Assembly: GCA_965242855.1 (NCBI GenBank) | Contig: OZ251509.1 | Coordinates: 2,604,001-2,668,000 of the forward strand | Length of the DNA: 64,000 nucleotides | Direction: 5' to 3' | Source of the DNA: WTGU01 sp965242855 | Lineage (GTDB): Bacteria > Pseudomonadota > Alphaproteobacteria > UBA828 | Part shown: one piece after another, positions 18,163 to 26,977 of the stretch | Layout of the letters: every line of letters begins with the position of its first letter | Numbering within the stretch: the first letter of the stretch is position 1 | Made by a program: the position numbers and the translations under genes | Notes under the pieces: model-generated | Database searches by the model: none | The model's input: the letters and a program-made list of their open reading frames with translations, nothing else | What the model was told of the DNA's origin: nothing

Positions 18163-18847
18163 GCGCGCCCTTTTCAGGCGCGGGCCGCCTGCCGAGGAGC
18201 CAGCCGAGTATCAGCGTCGCCGCCGTCGCGCCCACGAGCTGGGCGATGACGAAGGCCGGCATGTGCGCGGGCTGGATGCCGGAGAACGTGTCGGTGAGCG
18301 CACGGGCGACCGTCACCGCCGGATTGGCGAAGGACGTGGAGGACGTGAACCAGTAGCCGGCGGTGATGAAGAGCCCGACTCCCCAGGGCACGGCCTGCGG
18401 GCGGAAGCGCAGGCACCCCAGGATCGTCGCGACCAGGCCGAAGGTCGCGGTGAATTCGCCGAGCCATTGCGGGAAGCCGGTGCGCGCGGTCGCCCCGGCC
18501 GCGACGAGAGGCTCCGCGAACATGCCGTGGGCGAGCAGCACCCCGCAGACGCCGCCGCACAGCTGCGCCACGAGGTAGAGGCCGGCGTCGCGCGCCCCGA
18601 TCTCGCGGCGCAGGACGAAGCAGAGCGTGACGGCGGGGTTGAAATGCGCGCCCGAAACGGGGCCCAGCACCAGGATCAGCACGACCAGGATGGCGCCGGT
18701 GGGCAGGGTGTTGCCGAGCAGCGCGAGGGCGACGTTCCCGCCGGCGAGCCGCTCGCCCATGATCCCGGAGCCGACGACGACGGCCAGCAGAAACAGGGTC
18801 CCCAGCCATTCCGCGAACAGGCGGCGCGCGAGGTCGAATCGATCCAT
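18152..18847 (-). CDS. MIP-family aquaporin
   Basis: A 231-residue inner-membrane channel with six hydrophobic segments. Both NPA boxes are visible: N70-P-A in HFNPAVT and N175-P-A in FANPAVTVARAL, the latter with the selectivity-filter Arg three residues on. ATG 18847 is chosen because it precedes a typical amphipathic N-terminus; longer in-frame extensions are non-coding-looking. The narrow-filter residues resemble water channels more than glycerol facilitators, but this is not certain. It is divergent from hyuA across about 120 bases. Confidence 0.92.
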   Translation of the reverse strand: MDRFDLARRLFAEWLGTLFLLAVVVGSGIMGERLAGGNVALALLGNTLPTGAILVVLILVLGPVSGAHFNPAVTLCFVLRREIGARDAGLYLVAQLCGGVCGVLLAHGMFAEPLVAAGATARTGFPQWLGEFTATFGLVATILGCLRFRPQAVPWGVGLFITAGYWFTSSTSFANPAVTVARALTDTFSGIQPAHMPAFVIAQLVGATAATLILGWLLGRRPAPEKGAPKG

Positions 18848-18911
18848 CCCCGTCCCCCGATTTTCGGCTCCTCCTACATGGCGCCGCGCCGACCGGCAAC
18901 GCGCGCCGCGT

Positions 18912-18939
18912 TTGACCGGCACCGGCCGCCGTGAATAAT
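18912..18939 (+). promoter_or_regulatory. Probable sigma-70 promoter for hyuA-like gene
   Basis: TTGACC (18912-18917), a 16-base spacer and AATAAT (18934-18939) make a near-consensus housekeeping promoter 30 bases ahead of the GTG start, in a divergent intergenic region that is A/T-richer than its surroundings. Confidence 0.5.
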
Positions 18940-18968
18940 CGCCGCCGGCAATCCGCGCGGAGACGCAG

Positions 18969-21008
18969 GTGGGACGGCTCGCGACCGACATCGGCGGGAC
19001 CTTCACCGATCTGGTGCATCTCGACGAGTCGACAGGGGCGCTCACCGTCGCCAAGGCGCTGAGCACGCCGCGCGATCTCACGCGGGGCGTGCTGGACTCG
19101 ATCCGGCAGGCGCGCCTCGACGCCGCGGCGGTCACCTCCTTCGTGCACGGCGGGACGACGGTGATCAACGCGGTCACCGAGCGGAAGGGCGTCAAGACGG
19201 CGCTGGTCACCACCGAGGGCTTCCGGGACGTGCTGGAGATCGCGCGCGGCAACCGCCCCGATCTCTACAACCTGCGCTACCGCAAGGAGACGCCGTTCGT
19301 GCCCAGGCGGCTCCGCTTCGAGGTGCGCGAGCGGGTCGACGCCGAGGGCCGCGTCCGCGTGAAGCTTCATTTCGAGGACCTGGAGCGCGTGGTCGAGGTC
19401 TGCCGGGCCGAGGGCGTGGAGGCGATCGCGATCCAGTTCCTCCACTCCTACGCCCGTCCCGCGCACGAGGCCGAATGCGAAGCTTGGCTTCGTGCGCGCC
19501 TGCCCGGGGTCGGCCTCACCGCCTCGCACGCGATCACGCGGGAATGGCGCGAGTACGAGCGCGCCAACACCGCCGTGCTCAACGCCTACGTCCAGCCCAT
19601 CGTGGAGCGTTATTTCGGCACGCTGGAGGCCGGGCTTCGCGCTCTCGGCCTCGACTGCCCCTGCATGGCGATGCAGTCGAACGGCGGGACCACGAGCTTC
19701 GCCTGGGCCAAGGCGCATCCGATCACCCTGCTCGAATCGGGCCCCGCCGCCGGCGTCAACGGCGCCGCCCTGATCGGCCGGCTCTGCGGCGAGCCGGACG
19801 TGATCTATCTCGACATCGGCGGCACGACCGCCAAGTGCTCCACCATCGAGGGCGGCGCGCCCAAGGTCACCACCGACTACCGGCTGGAGGCGACGCGGCT
19901 GCGCTACGGCTACCCGGTGCGCGTCCCGGTGGTGGACATCGTCGAGATCGGCGCGGGCGGCGGCTCGATCGCCTGGTTCGACGCCGCCGGCGCGCTCCGC
20001 GTGGGCCCGCGCAGCGCCGGCGCGGACCCGGGCCCCGCCTGTTACGGGCGCGGCGGAGCCGAGCCGACCGTCACCGACGCGAAGCTGATCGCCGGCGTGC
20101 TGAACCCCGCGAACTTCGCGGGCGGCCAATTCGCCCTCGACGCCGGGCGGGCGCGGGCGGCCATGGACAAGATCGCCCGCGGCCTCGGCTGCGGCGTCGA
20201 CGAGGCGGCGGTCGCCGTGATCCGGCTGGTCGACGCCAACATGATCAACGCCCTCAAGCTGGTCTCGATCCAGCGCGGCCACGACCCGCGCGATTTCGCC
20301 CTGATGGTCGGCGGCGGCGGCGGCGCGATGCACGGCCCGGCGCTGGGGCGCGAGCTCGGCGTGAAGGAGATCGTGGTGCCGCGCCATCCCGGCCTTTTCT
20401 CCGCCTGGGGGATGCTCGCGACGGCGCCCCGCCGGGACCTCACGCGCACCGTGCTCATGCGCGCCGAGACGCTGGAGATGGAGGCGGCGCGCGCGCTCTT
20501 CGCCGAACTGCGGGAGGAAGCCGGGCGCTACTTCGCGGCGGACGGCCACGGCGGCGCGCTGTCCGCCGCCTGCCACGTCGACATGCGCTATCTCGGCCAG
20601 GAGCATGCGGTGACCGTCGCGGTGGACCCGGCGCGGGCGACGCGGGACTCGCTCCTCGACTCCTTCCACGCCGCCCATGCGCGCGCCTATACCTTCCGCC
20701 TTGCCGACACGCCGGTCGAACTCGTGACCTTCCGGTTGACCGCCACGGTGGAGGTCGTCCGGCCCAGGCTGGAGCCGTGGTCGGCGGAGGGGCGTTCGCC
20801 CGCGGCGGCGGCGCGCGGCGCGCGCGCGGTGGATTTCGGCGAGGAGGGCAGGCACGAGTCGGCGATCTACGACCGCGACCTCCTGCCGCCCGGCTTCGAG
20901 GCCGAAGGGCCGCTCGTCGTCGAGGAGGCGTCCTCCACCACCCTCGTCTGCCCGGGCCAGCGCCTCCGCGTGGACGACCTCGGCTTCCTGTGGATCGCCG
21001 AGGGGTGA
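18969..21008 (+). CDS. hyuA: Hydantoinase/5-oxoprolinase subunit A (HyuA) family protein
   Basis: A 679-residue protein from GTG 18969 behind GGAGACGCAG. It has an actin/ASKHA-like ATPase fold: ATDIGGTFTDLV at the start, FVHGGTTVINAVTERKG, LESGPAAGVNGAALIGR, YLDIGGTTAK, EIGAGGGSIA, and GGGGGAMHGPALGRELG. These match the ATP-dependent A subunit of hydantoinases, oxoprolinases and acetone carboxylase beta subunits. The B subunit (HyuB) normally lies next to it but is absent here, and the next genes are an ATPase/PIN pair. It may partner with a distant B subunit or act alone. Confidence 0.92.
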   Translation: MGRLATDIGGTFTDLVHLDESTGALTVAKALSTPRDLTRGVLDSIRQARLDAAAVTSFVHGGTTVINAVTERKGVKTALVTTEGFRDVLEIARGNRPDLYNLRYRKETPFVPRRLRFEVRERVDAEGRVRVKLHFEDLERVVEVCRAEGVEAIAIQFLHSYARPAHEAECEAWLRARLPGVGLTASHAITREWREYERANTAVLNAYVQPIVERYFGTLEAGLRALGLDCPCMAMQSNGGTTSFAWAKAHPITLLESGPAAGVNGAALIGRLCGEPDVIYLDIGGTTAKCSTIEGGAPKVTTDYRLEATRLRYGYPVRVPVVDIVEIGAGGGSIAWFDAAGALRVGPRSAGADPGPACYGRGGAEPTVTDAKLIAGVLNPANFAGGQFALDAGRARAAMDKIARGLGCGVDEAAVAVIRLVDANMINALKLVSIQRGHDPRDFALMVGGGGGAMHGPALGRELGVKEIVVPRHPGLFSAWGMLATAPRRDLTRTVLMRAETLEMEAARALFAELREEAGRYFAADGHGGALSAACHVDMRYLGQEHAVTVAVDPARATRDSLLDSFHAAHARAYTFRLADTPVELVTFRLTATVEVVRPRLEPWSAEGRSPAAAARGARAVDFGEEGRHESAIYDRDLLPPGFEAEGPLVVEEASSTTLVCPGQRLRVDDLGFLWIAEG

Positions 21009-21087
21009 GGTGCGCGGCCACGAACGGCGGCCGGTTCCCCGGCGCGAATCCGGTATCCTGCCCGGGCTGTCGGGGCGCGACGGAGCG

Positions 21088-22470
21088 ATGGTCATGCTGA
21101 AGCGGCTGAAGCTCTGCAACTTCAAAAGCTGGCCGGAGGCAGACTTGGCCTTCGGCCGGATCACGGGGCTGTTCGGCGCGAACTCCTCGGGCAAGTCGAG
21201 CCTTCTGCAATTCCTGCTGCTCCTGAAGCAGACCAAGGACTCCAGCGACCGCGCCGCCGCGCTGGATCTCAACGGCCGGTTCGTCGAACTCGGCACCCCG
21301 GCGGACGTGATCCATGGCCATGACGAAGACCGGACGCTCCGCTTCCGACTCGACTTCGAGAGTGAATCCGATGTCGAGGTCGCTACGCCAGGGGACGGGA
21401 CGATTGCCTCTTCGAGAGTGCTCGCCGTGCGCGCGGAGGCCGATATCCACGAACAGGCGTTCCGCAGCCGGGTGCTGGTGTATCGCGTGTATCGCGCCAG
21501 CACTGCCCGCGGCCGCTATGCCCGATTCGCGCTGGAGCGAGAGAAAGACAGCCCTACCGAATTCAAACTCACCGCCCAGGTTCCGGGCCCAGACTTCTCG
21601 TTCACCCGCACCCGTGAACGGGTGTGGAAGCTACCCGGCCCCGTCAAGACCTATCGTTTTCCCGACGAGGCGCGGACCTATTTTCAGAACAGTGGCTTCC
21701 TGCTCGATCTCGAGGCGGCGTTCGAAGCGGCGCTCGACAAGCTCCACTATCTCGGTCCGCTGCGGGAGCACCCGAAACGCGATTACCTCTGGGCCCGCTC
21801 GCGTCCCACCGACGTCGGCGCAAGGGGGGAGCGGACCATCGACGCCATCATCGCGGCGCAGGCCACCGGCAAAATGCAGAACCTTGGGTGGAAGCAACAC
21901 CGCCGGCCGTTCCCCCACATCGTCGCGCACTGGCTGCGCGAATTGAGACTCGTCCACGACTTCCGGGTCGAGGAGATCGCGCCGGGGTCGAACCGCTGGC
22001 AAGCGCGCGTGAAGACGCACGCCGGCGGGGCCGAGGTCATGCTCACCGACGTGGGCTTCGGAGTCTCCCAGGTGCTGCCGGCGGTCACGCTGCTCCACTA
22101 CGTTCCGGAAGGCTCGACCGTGCTTCTCGAACAGCCGGAGATTCACCTCCATCCGCTGGCGCAGGCGGGGCTCGCCGACGCGATCCTCCACGCGGCGACC
22201 CATCGCAAGGTGCAGGTCGTCTTCGAGAGCCACTCGGAGCACCTCCTCCTTCGCCTCCAGCGGCGCATCGCCGAGGAGCGGATCGATGCCGCCGACGTGG
22301 CACTCTACTTTTGCGGTGCGACGGGCGGCGCATCCAGGATCGAGTCGCTCGACCTCGACGTATTCGGCAACGTCCGCAACTGGCCGGACAACTTCATGGG
22401 CGACGCCTTCGGCGAGACCGCGCAGGCCGAGCGCGCGCGTCTTGCCCGCATGAAGACCGCCGCCGAATGA
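21088..22470 (+). CDS. AAA15/21-type ATPase with DUF3696-like C-terminus, candidate defence protein
   Basis: A 460-residue SMC-like ATPase. ATG 21088 is preferred, with ATG 21094 a close alternative. The N-terminus is KRLKLCNFKSWPEADLAFG, Walker A GANSSGKS is at 30-37, and a middle region of mixed charge follows. Walker B/signature are STVLLEQPEIHLHP, and the H-loop is VFESHSEHLLLRLQRRI. The last part (VALYFCG to FGNVRNWPDNFMGD) matches the DUF3696 tail. Such ATPases pair with nucleases in several antiphage systems (OLD, Septu and related). The next gene, overlapping by four bases, is PIN-like. Nearby bases are less G+C-rich than the flanks, hinting at transfer. Confidence 0.85.
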   Translation: MVMLKRLKLCNFKSWPEADLAFGRITGLFGANSSGKSSLLQFLLLLKQTKDSSDRAAALDLNGRFVELGTPADVIHGHDEDRTLRFRLDFESESDVEVATPGDGTIASSRVLAVRAEADIHEQAFRSRVLVYRVYRASTARGRYARFALEREKDSPTEFKLTAQVPGPDFSFTRTRERVWKLPGPVKTYRFPDEARTYFQNSGFLLDLEAAFEAALDKLHYLGPLREHPKRDYLWARSRPTDVGARGERTIDAIIAAQATGKMQNLGWKQHRRPFPHIVAHWLRELRLVHDFRVEEIAPGSNRWQARVKTHAGGAEVMLTDVGFGVSQVLPAVTLLHYVPEGSTVLLEQPEIHLHPLAQAGLADAILHAATHRKVQVVFESHSEHLLLRLQRRIAEERIDAADVALYFCGATGGASRIESLDLDVFGNVRNWPDNFMGDAFGETAQAERARLARMKTAAE

Positions 22471-22958
22471 CGCGCTGGACCATCGACACCAACGTCCCGG
22501 TGGTGGCGAACGGACGCGGCAGCGGCGGGCGGCCCGTCGCTCCGGCGTGCCGCGCAGCCGCGGTCGATTTCCTCACGCGCATCCTCGACGAGAGGGAGGG
22601 CGTCGTTCTCGACCGTGACGGCGAGATCGAGAAGGAATACCGGAGGCATCTGAACCCAGGCGGACAACCCGGCGTCGGCGACCGGTTCTATCAAGCCGCT
22701 CTCCAGCAGGGCCGGTGCGAATGGGTCGATCTCCCCATGCAAGCCAACGGCGAGTATGCCGATCTTCCGCAGCCGGTCATCAACGCCGGATTCGATCGCG
22801 ACGATCGGAAATTCGCCGCGCTGGCCAAGCGTGAGGGCATCCCGGTGGTCAACGCGGTGGACGAAGATTGGCTCGCGGCGCGCCAGCTTCTGGCGAACAA
22901 CGGCATTCGCGTGAAGTTCCTGTGCGGCCGCAATCATGCGCGTTGGTTCGCGCCGTAG
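22467..22958 (+). CDS. PIN-like nuclease-fold protein paired with the ATPase
   Basis: A 163-residue protein. ATG 22467 overlaps the ATPase stop (ATGA), showing translational coupling. It begins MTRWTIDTNVPVVANG: D7-T-N is the first acidic motif of PIN ribonucleases. Other acidic positions are seen in DGEIEKEYRRHLNPGG and FDRDDRKFAALAKREG, with an AVDEDW end motif, a common PIN pattern. PIN domains cut RNA and often act as toxins. With the AAA ATPase partner it looks like a two-gene abortive-infection or toxin system. The nuclease fold is inferred from motifs alone. Confidence 0.8.
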   Translation: MTRWTIDTNVPVVANGRGSGGRPVAPACRAAAVDFLTRILDEREGVVLDRDGEIEKEYRRHLNPGGQPGVGDRFYQAALQQGRCEWVDLPMQANGEYADLPQPVINAGFDRDDRKFAALAKREGIPVVNAVDEDWLAARQLLANNGIRVKFLCGRNHARWFAP

Positions 22959-22961
22959 GGA

Positions 22962-23969
22962 ATGAGCGGGGCGGCGCTGCGGGCGATGGTGTTTCGGGGC
23001 GTCGGCCGCCCGCTCGCGTTGGAGGAGCGGCCGGTTCCCGCGCCCGGGCCGGGGGAAGTGCTGGTGCGGGTGGCGGCCTGCGGGGTCTGCCGTACCGATC
23101 TCCACGTGGTGGACGGCGAGCTCGCCGAGCCGCGTCTGCCGCTGGTGCCGGGGCACGAGGCGGTGGGCCGGGTCGCGGCGCTCGGCGCCGGCGTCGAGCG
23201 CCTGCGCGTGGGCCAGCGCGTCGGCATCCCCTGGCTCGGCTGGACCTGCGGCGCCTGCCGCTTCTGCCGCAGCGGGCGTGAGAACCTGTGCGCGGACGCG
23301 CGCTTCACCGGCTACACGCGCGACGGCGGCTACGCCGACCATTGCGTCGCCGACCAGCGCTACTGCCTGCCGCTGGCGGACGGGCGCGGCGACGCGGAGG
23401 CGGCGCCGCTGCTCTGCGCCGGGCTGATCGGCTACCGGGCGCTCCGCATGGCGGGGGAAGCGGAACGCATCGGCCTCTACGGCTTCGGCGCGGCGGCCCA
23501 CATCGTGGCCCAGGTCGCGCGCCATCAGGGGCGGCAGGTCTTCGCCTTCGTGCGGCCGGGGGACGAGGCGGCGAAGCGGTTTGCCCGCACCCTCGGCGCC
23601 GTCTGGGCCGGCGATTCCGACGCGGCGCCGCCGGCGGAGCTCGACGCGGCGCTGATCTTCGCGCCCGTCGGCGCGCTGGTGCCGTCGGCGCTGCGCGCGC
23701 TCGCGCCGGGCGGCGCGGCGGTCTGCGCCGGCATCCACATGAGCGACGTTCCGTCCTTCCCCTACGAGCTCCTGTGGCGGGAACGGCGCGTCGTCTCGGT
23801 CGCCAACCTGACCCGGCGGGACGGCGTGGAGTTCCTGGCGCTGGCCGCCGCAACGGACATCGCGATCAGCGTCGAGCCGATGCCGCTTGCCGACGCCAAT
23901 CTCGCCCTGGACCGGCTGCGCGGCGGGCGGCTGCTGGGCGCCGCCGTCCTCACCATGGAAGATGCCTGA
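22962..23969 (+). CDS. Zinc-dependent alcohol dehydrogenase family protein
   Basis: A 335-residue MDR-superfamily enzyme from ATG 22962, three bases after the PIN gene. Catalytic zinc ligands are in CGVCRTDLHV and the GHE of LVPGHEAVGRV. Structural zinc Cys are in CGACRFCRSGRENLC. The nucleotide fold is YGFGAAAHIVAQVARHQG. LGWTCGACRFC and TGYTRDGGYAD match the zinc-ADH subgroup TIGR02822. It should oxidise alcohols or reduce aldehydes with NAD(P). It is convergent with the CYTH-CHAD gene. Confidence 0.92.
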   Translation: MSGAALRAMVFRGVGRPLALEERPVPAPGPGEVLVRVAACGVCRTDLHVVDGELAEPRLPLVPGHEAVGRVAALGAGVERLRVGQRVGIPWLGWTCGACRFCRSGRENLCADARFTGYTRDGGYADHCVADQRYCLPLADGRGDAEAAPLLCAGLIGYRALRMAGEAERIGLYGFGAAAHIVAQVARHQGRQVFAFVRPGDEAAKRFARTLGAVWAGDSDAAPPAELDAALIFAPVGALVPSALRALAPGGAAVCAGIHMSDVPSFPYELLWRERRVVSVANLTRRDGVEFLALAAATDIAISVEPMPLADANLALDRLRGGRLLGAAVLTMEDA

Positions 23970-23990
23970 CCGGCGGCCGCGCAGGCGCGG

Positions 23991-25583
23991 TCAACCTCCG
24001 CAAGCACCGCCGCGCCAGTAGGGCGGAAGTTTCGTGAAGCGGCGCCACTTCCCAGCGATGGCGGCAAGGCTCCCCGATCGCGCGACGGCGTTCCAGCCGA
24101 CCACCTGCCCGGCGCCCAGCGCGAGCGCCGCGTCCCCGGCGCCGCCCGCGCGCGAGCGGAGGAGGCCCTCCAGGAGTCGCTCGGCCACGGCGGCGTCGTT
24201 CAGCCGGCCGAAATCGTCCTGGAGCCGGCGCGCCGCCTTGACGTGGCGGCGGGTCGTCGCGCCGGGGAACTGGGTCGCGAAGAAGTCGCTGGCGTAACGC
24301 AGCTTCTTGAGCGCGATGCGGAGCCGGTGGCGCCGCTCGTCCGACTGCCGCTGCAGGCCGCGCCCGCGTTTCAGGACGCGGCCGTGGCGTTCGTCGAGCA
24401 GGGCGCCCGCGAGGCGCGCCAGGGGCCGGTCGAGCGCGGCCCCGCCCGCGCCGTCGCGCCACCCGGCGGTTTCGATCCAGCGGCCGAGCGCGAGGAGGAA
24501 CGTGGTGTAGCCCGGCGCGTGCAACGCCTCCGCCCGCTCATAGGCGCGGCGGCGCGCCGCTTCGGCGGCCGCGGCGAGCGCCTCCAGGGACGAATCGCGC
24601 GGGCGGGCGGCGCGGACGGAGGCGAGCGTTTCGGCGACGAAGACGTCCCAGTCGCGCGCCGGCCCCAGTGCGTCGAGGAAGCCTTTCGCCTCGCGGTCCA
24701 GCCGGGCCACCTCCGCGGACGGCAGGACGGCCGCGAAGACCGCGAAGGCGGAGCGGAGACGGCGCAGCGCGACGCGGAATTGGTGCACGCCTTCCGGGTC
24801 CGTCCCGGCGAGCACCGCGTCCTGGTTCGCGACGCAGTGATCGAGGCAGGCGCGGAAGATTCCGTCGAGGGCCCGGTCCACCGAAATCCCCGGCTCCAGC
24901 GCGGGCGCCCGCGCCTTGTGCCCGGCATAGCCCTCCCCCGCGGCGAGGACGTATCCGCGCTTGGCCTTGCTCGCCGTCTGGATGCGCAGCGGGGCGCGGG
25001 ACTGCACCGCCATGGCGAGGTCGTAGAGCGCGCTCGGCGGGCCTTCGCGCAGTTCGAGCTCCAGTTCGGAAACCGGCGTGCGTTTGCCGCCCGCCGCGAT
25101 CTCGCCGCTGTCGCGCGCGACCTCGACCACCGCCCCGGCGCGGCCCGGCGCATCGACGCGGATCGTGGCCGTCCGCCGCAGCACGTCGGCGGAGAAGGCC
25201 GGCGCCAGTTCGGCGGGCCGGATCATGCGCATCGCGGCGCGCACCGCCGGGTCCGTCGCGGCGGGAAGGCGCGGCGTGAAGCTCTCGACCGGCTGCGACC
25301 ATTCGCGCCGCCGGAGCGCCGCCCCGCTGCCCGGCGCGGCCTCCGCCTTCAAAGTCTGAATCAGCCGCTCCCCCTCCGCGCGGATGCGCAGGGTGAAGCC
25401 GCGCCGGCGCAGGCGGAAGTCGCCGGTATCGAAGTAGGTGCTGCGCAGGCGTTCCGTGCGCTCCGCACCGCCCTCAGGCACCGCCGCGCGCCAGCCCCGG
25501 TCGAGCGCCGCTGCGTCGCCGCCGAGCTTCAACTCCGTTTCGACGGAACGCGCGCCGGAGCGCCCGCCGCCTTCCGCGCCCAT
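23991..25583 (-). CDS. CYTH-CHAD domain protein (inorganic polyphosphate/triphosphate metabolism)
   Basis: A 530-residue protein. CYTH occupies about residues 15-215: the VETELKL motif starts it, with TYFDTGDFRLRRRGFTLRIR and SELELELREG later; these make the acidic/basic tunnel that binds triphosphates. CHAD follows from about 230: HQFRVALRRLRSAFAVF and RLRIALKKLRYASDFF, with conserved His and basic residues that bind polyphosphate. Such fusions are triphosphatases or polyphosphate-granule proteins. It follows secG by 16 bases in the tpiA-secG unit. Confidence 0.93.
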   Translation of the reverse strand: MGAEGGGRSGARSVETELKLGGDAAALDRGWRAAVPEGGAERTERLRSTYFDTGDFRLRRRGFTLRIRAEGERLIQTLKAEAAPGSGAALRRREWSQPVESFTPRLPAATDPAVRAAMRMIRPAELAPAFSADVLRRTATIRVDAPGRAGAVVEVARDSGEIAAGGKRTPVSELELELREGPPSALYDLAMAVQSRAPLRIQTASKAKRGYVLAAGEGYAGHKARAPALEPGISVDRALDGIFRACLDHCVANQDAVLAGTDPEGVHQFRVALRRLRSAFAVFAAVLPSAEVARLDREAKGFLDALGPARDWDVFVAETLASVRAARPRDSSLEALAAAAEAARRRAYERAEALHAPGYTTFLLALGRWIETAGWRDGAGGAALDRPLARLAGALLDERHGRVLKRGRGLQRQSDERRHRLRIALKKLRYASDFFATQFPGATTRRHVKAARRLQDDFGRLNDAAVAERLLEGLLRSRAGGAGDAALALGAGQVVGWNAVARSGSLAAIAGKWRRFTKLPPYWRGGACGG

Positions 25584-25599
25584 CGGCCGCCGCGTCGCC

Positions 25600-25980
25600 T
25601 CAATCGGCGCGCGGGACGACCGGGCGGTCGTCCTCGGGGAGGTCGAGAGGCTCGAGGTCGTCGGAGAAGTCGCTTTCGCCCGGCAGTTCGAGCGGGTCGG
25701 CGGCGACGGGCGCCGGTTCCGCCTCGCCCGCTGCGTCCAGCACCGAATCGCCTTCGCTCCAGCCGCCGGAGAGGATCGCGAGCACCAGGCTCAGGATCAT
25801 GAAGAGCGCGCCCAGGACGGCCGTGGTGCGGGTGAGCAGGTTGGCCGTCCCCCGCGCCGAGAACATCGCGCCCGGCCCGCCGCCGATGCCGAGCGCGCCG
25901 CCCTCGCTCCGTTGCAGCAGCACGATGCCGATCATCGCGACGGCGATGACGATCAGGATCACGAGCAGGATCGTTTCCAC
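25600..25980 (-). CDS. secG: Preprotein translocase subunit SecG
   Basis: A 126-residue inner-membrane protein; GTG 25980 has GAGGAACG upstream. Two transmembrane segments are visible (VETILLVILIVIAVAMIGIV and TTAVLGALFMILSLVLAIL) around the conserved LLQRSEGGALGIGGG loop and FSARGTANLLTR. The long acidic C-tail (DDLEPLDLPEDD) is a common alphaproteobacterial extension. It lies 13 bases after tpiA, as in many alphaproteobacteria. The usual next gene pyrG is replaced here by the CYTH-CHAD gene. Confidence 0.95.
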   Translation of the reverse strand: METILLVILIVIAVAMIGIVLLQRSEGGALGIGGGPGAMFSARGTANLLTRTTAVLGALFMILSLVLAILSGGWSEGDSVLDAAGEAEPAPVAADPLELPGESDFSDDLEPLDLPEDDRPVVPRAD

Positions 25981-25993
25981 GGGCGTTCCTCGG

Positions 25994-26779
25994 TCATCCC
26001 CCGGCAGGCGCGCGGGAACAGGCCTGGCGGATCGACCGGAATGCGTCGACCGAAAGGCTGGCGCCGCCGACCAGCAGGCCGTCCACGCCCGGAACGCCCA
26101 TGATCGCGCCGACGTTCCGCGCCTTGACGGAGCCGCCATATAGCACGCGGAGCGCGGCGCCGCCCCCGGAAAATCGCGCGTCCCAGCTTTCCCGAACGCG
26201 CGCGTGCGCGGCGGCGATGTCCGCCGGCGCCGGCGTGCGCCCGCTGCCGATGGCCCAGACCGGCTCGTAGGCGACCGCCGTGTTGCCGGGCGTCGCGCCG
26301 GCGGGCAGGGATTCCCGGACCTGCCGGCCGATCGCGGCGAGCGCTCGCCCTTCGTCCCTCTCGCGGGCGCTCTCGCCGACGCAGACCACGGCGACGAGGC
26401 CCGCCGCATGCGCGGCCGCCGCCTTGCGCGCGACCGTCTCGTTGCGCTCGCCGTGGCCGGCGCGGCGTTCCGAATGGCCGACGACGACGTAGGCGCAACC
26501 GGCGTCGGCCAGCATCGGCGCGCTCACGTCCCCGGTATGGGCGCCCTCGGCCGCGGCGTGGCAATCCTGGCCGCCGAGCGCCACCGGCCCGCCGGCGAGG
26601 ACGGCGCCGACCGCGGCGAGCAGCGTCGCCGGCGGGCAGAGGGCGACGTCGCAGGCATCGGCCCCGTCGCCCGCGTCCGCGGCCAGCGCCCGGGCGCGGG
26701 CGAGGCCGTCCGCGCGCAGGCCGTGCATCTTCCAGTTGGCGAGCAGAAGCGGCCGCCGGGGCCGGGGCGTGGACGACAT
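25994..26779 (-). CDS. tpiA: Triose-phosphate isomerase
   Basis: A 261-residue glycolytic enzyme interconverting DHAP and glyceraldehyde-3-phosphate. ATG 26779 gives MSSTPRPRRPLLLANWKMHG, with catalytic Asn-Lys in NWKM. It has YVVVGHSERR (catalytic His), AYEPVWAIGSG (catalytic Glu), YGGSVKARNVG and LVGGASLSVDAF. An in-frame ATG at 26860 adds basic residues not seen in the family. It is first in the tpiA-secG-CYTH/CHAD unit and divergent from ppiD over 198 bases. Confidence 0.97.
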   Translation of the reverse strand: MSSTPRPRRPLLLANWKMHGLRADGLARARALAADAGDGADACDVALCPPATLLAAVGAVLAGGPVALGGQDCHAAAEGAHTGDVSAPMLADAGCAYVVVGHSERRAGHGERNETVARKAAAAHAAGLVAVVCVGESARERDEGRALAAIGRQVRESLPAGATPGNTAVAYEPVWAIGSGRTPAPADIAAAHARVRESWDARFSGGGAALRVLYGGSVKARNVGAIMGVPGVDGLLVGGASLSVDAFRSIRQACSRAPAGG

Positions 26780-26905
26780 GGCGTTCGCGGGGCGCGTCTC
26801 GGAGCGCCGACGTTTAGCACGGCCGGCGCGCCCGGGCCAGCTGCGCCGCGGGCCATGCATCGCATGTTTGCGCCGCGGGGCTTTCCGCTGCGCGGGCGTT
26901 CCGTG

Positions 26906-26935
26906 TTGCCCGGGTGGAAGGGGCGCTTCTATTAT
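26906..26935 (+). promoter_or_regulatory. Probable promoter of the PpiD-like gene
   Basis: TTGCCC (26906-26911), an 18-base spacer and TATTAT (26930-26935) lie 42 bases ahead of the ATG at 26978, in the tpiA/ppiD divergent region. The -10 box matches consensus at five of six positions. Confidence 0.4.
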
Positions 26936-26977
26936 CCGCCCCGCGTCGCGCGCCTTCTACCGCACACGGGCTTCGCC

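Noticed and set aside
18174..21503. 1109-residue minus-strand open frame
   Set aside because: It covers HyuA, whose plus-strand motifs are complete; the frame continues into the aquaporin region out of frame.
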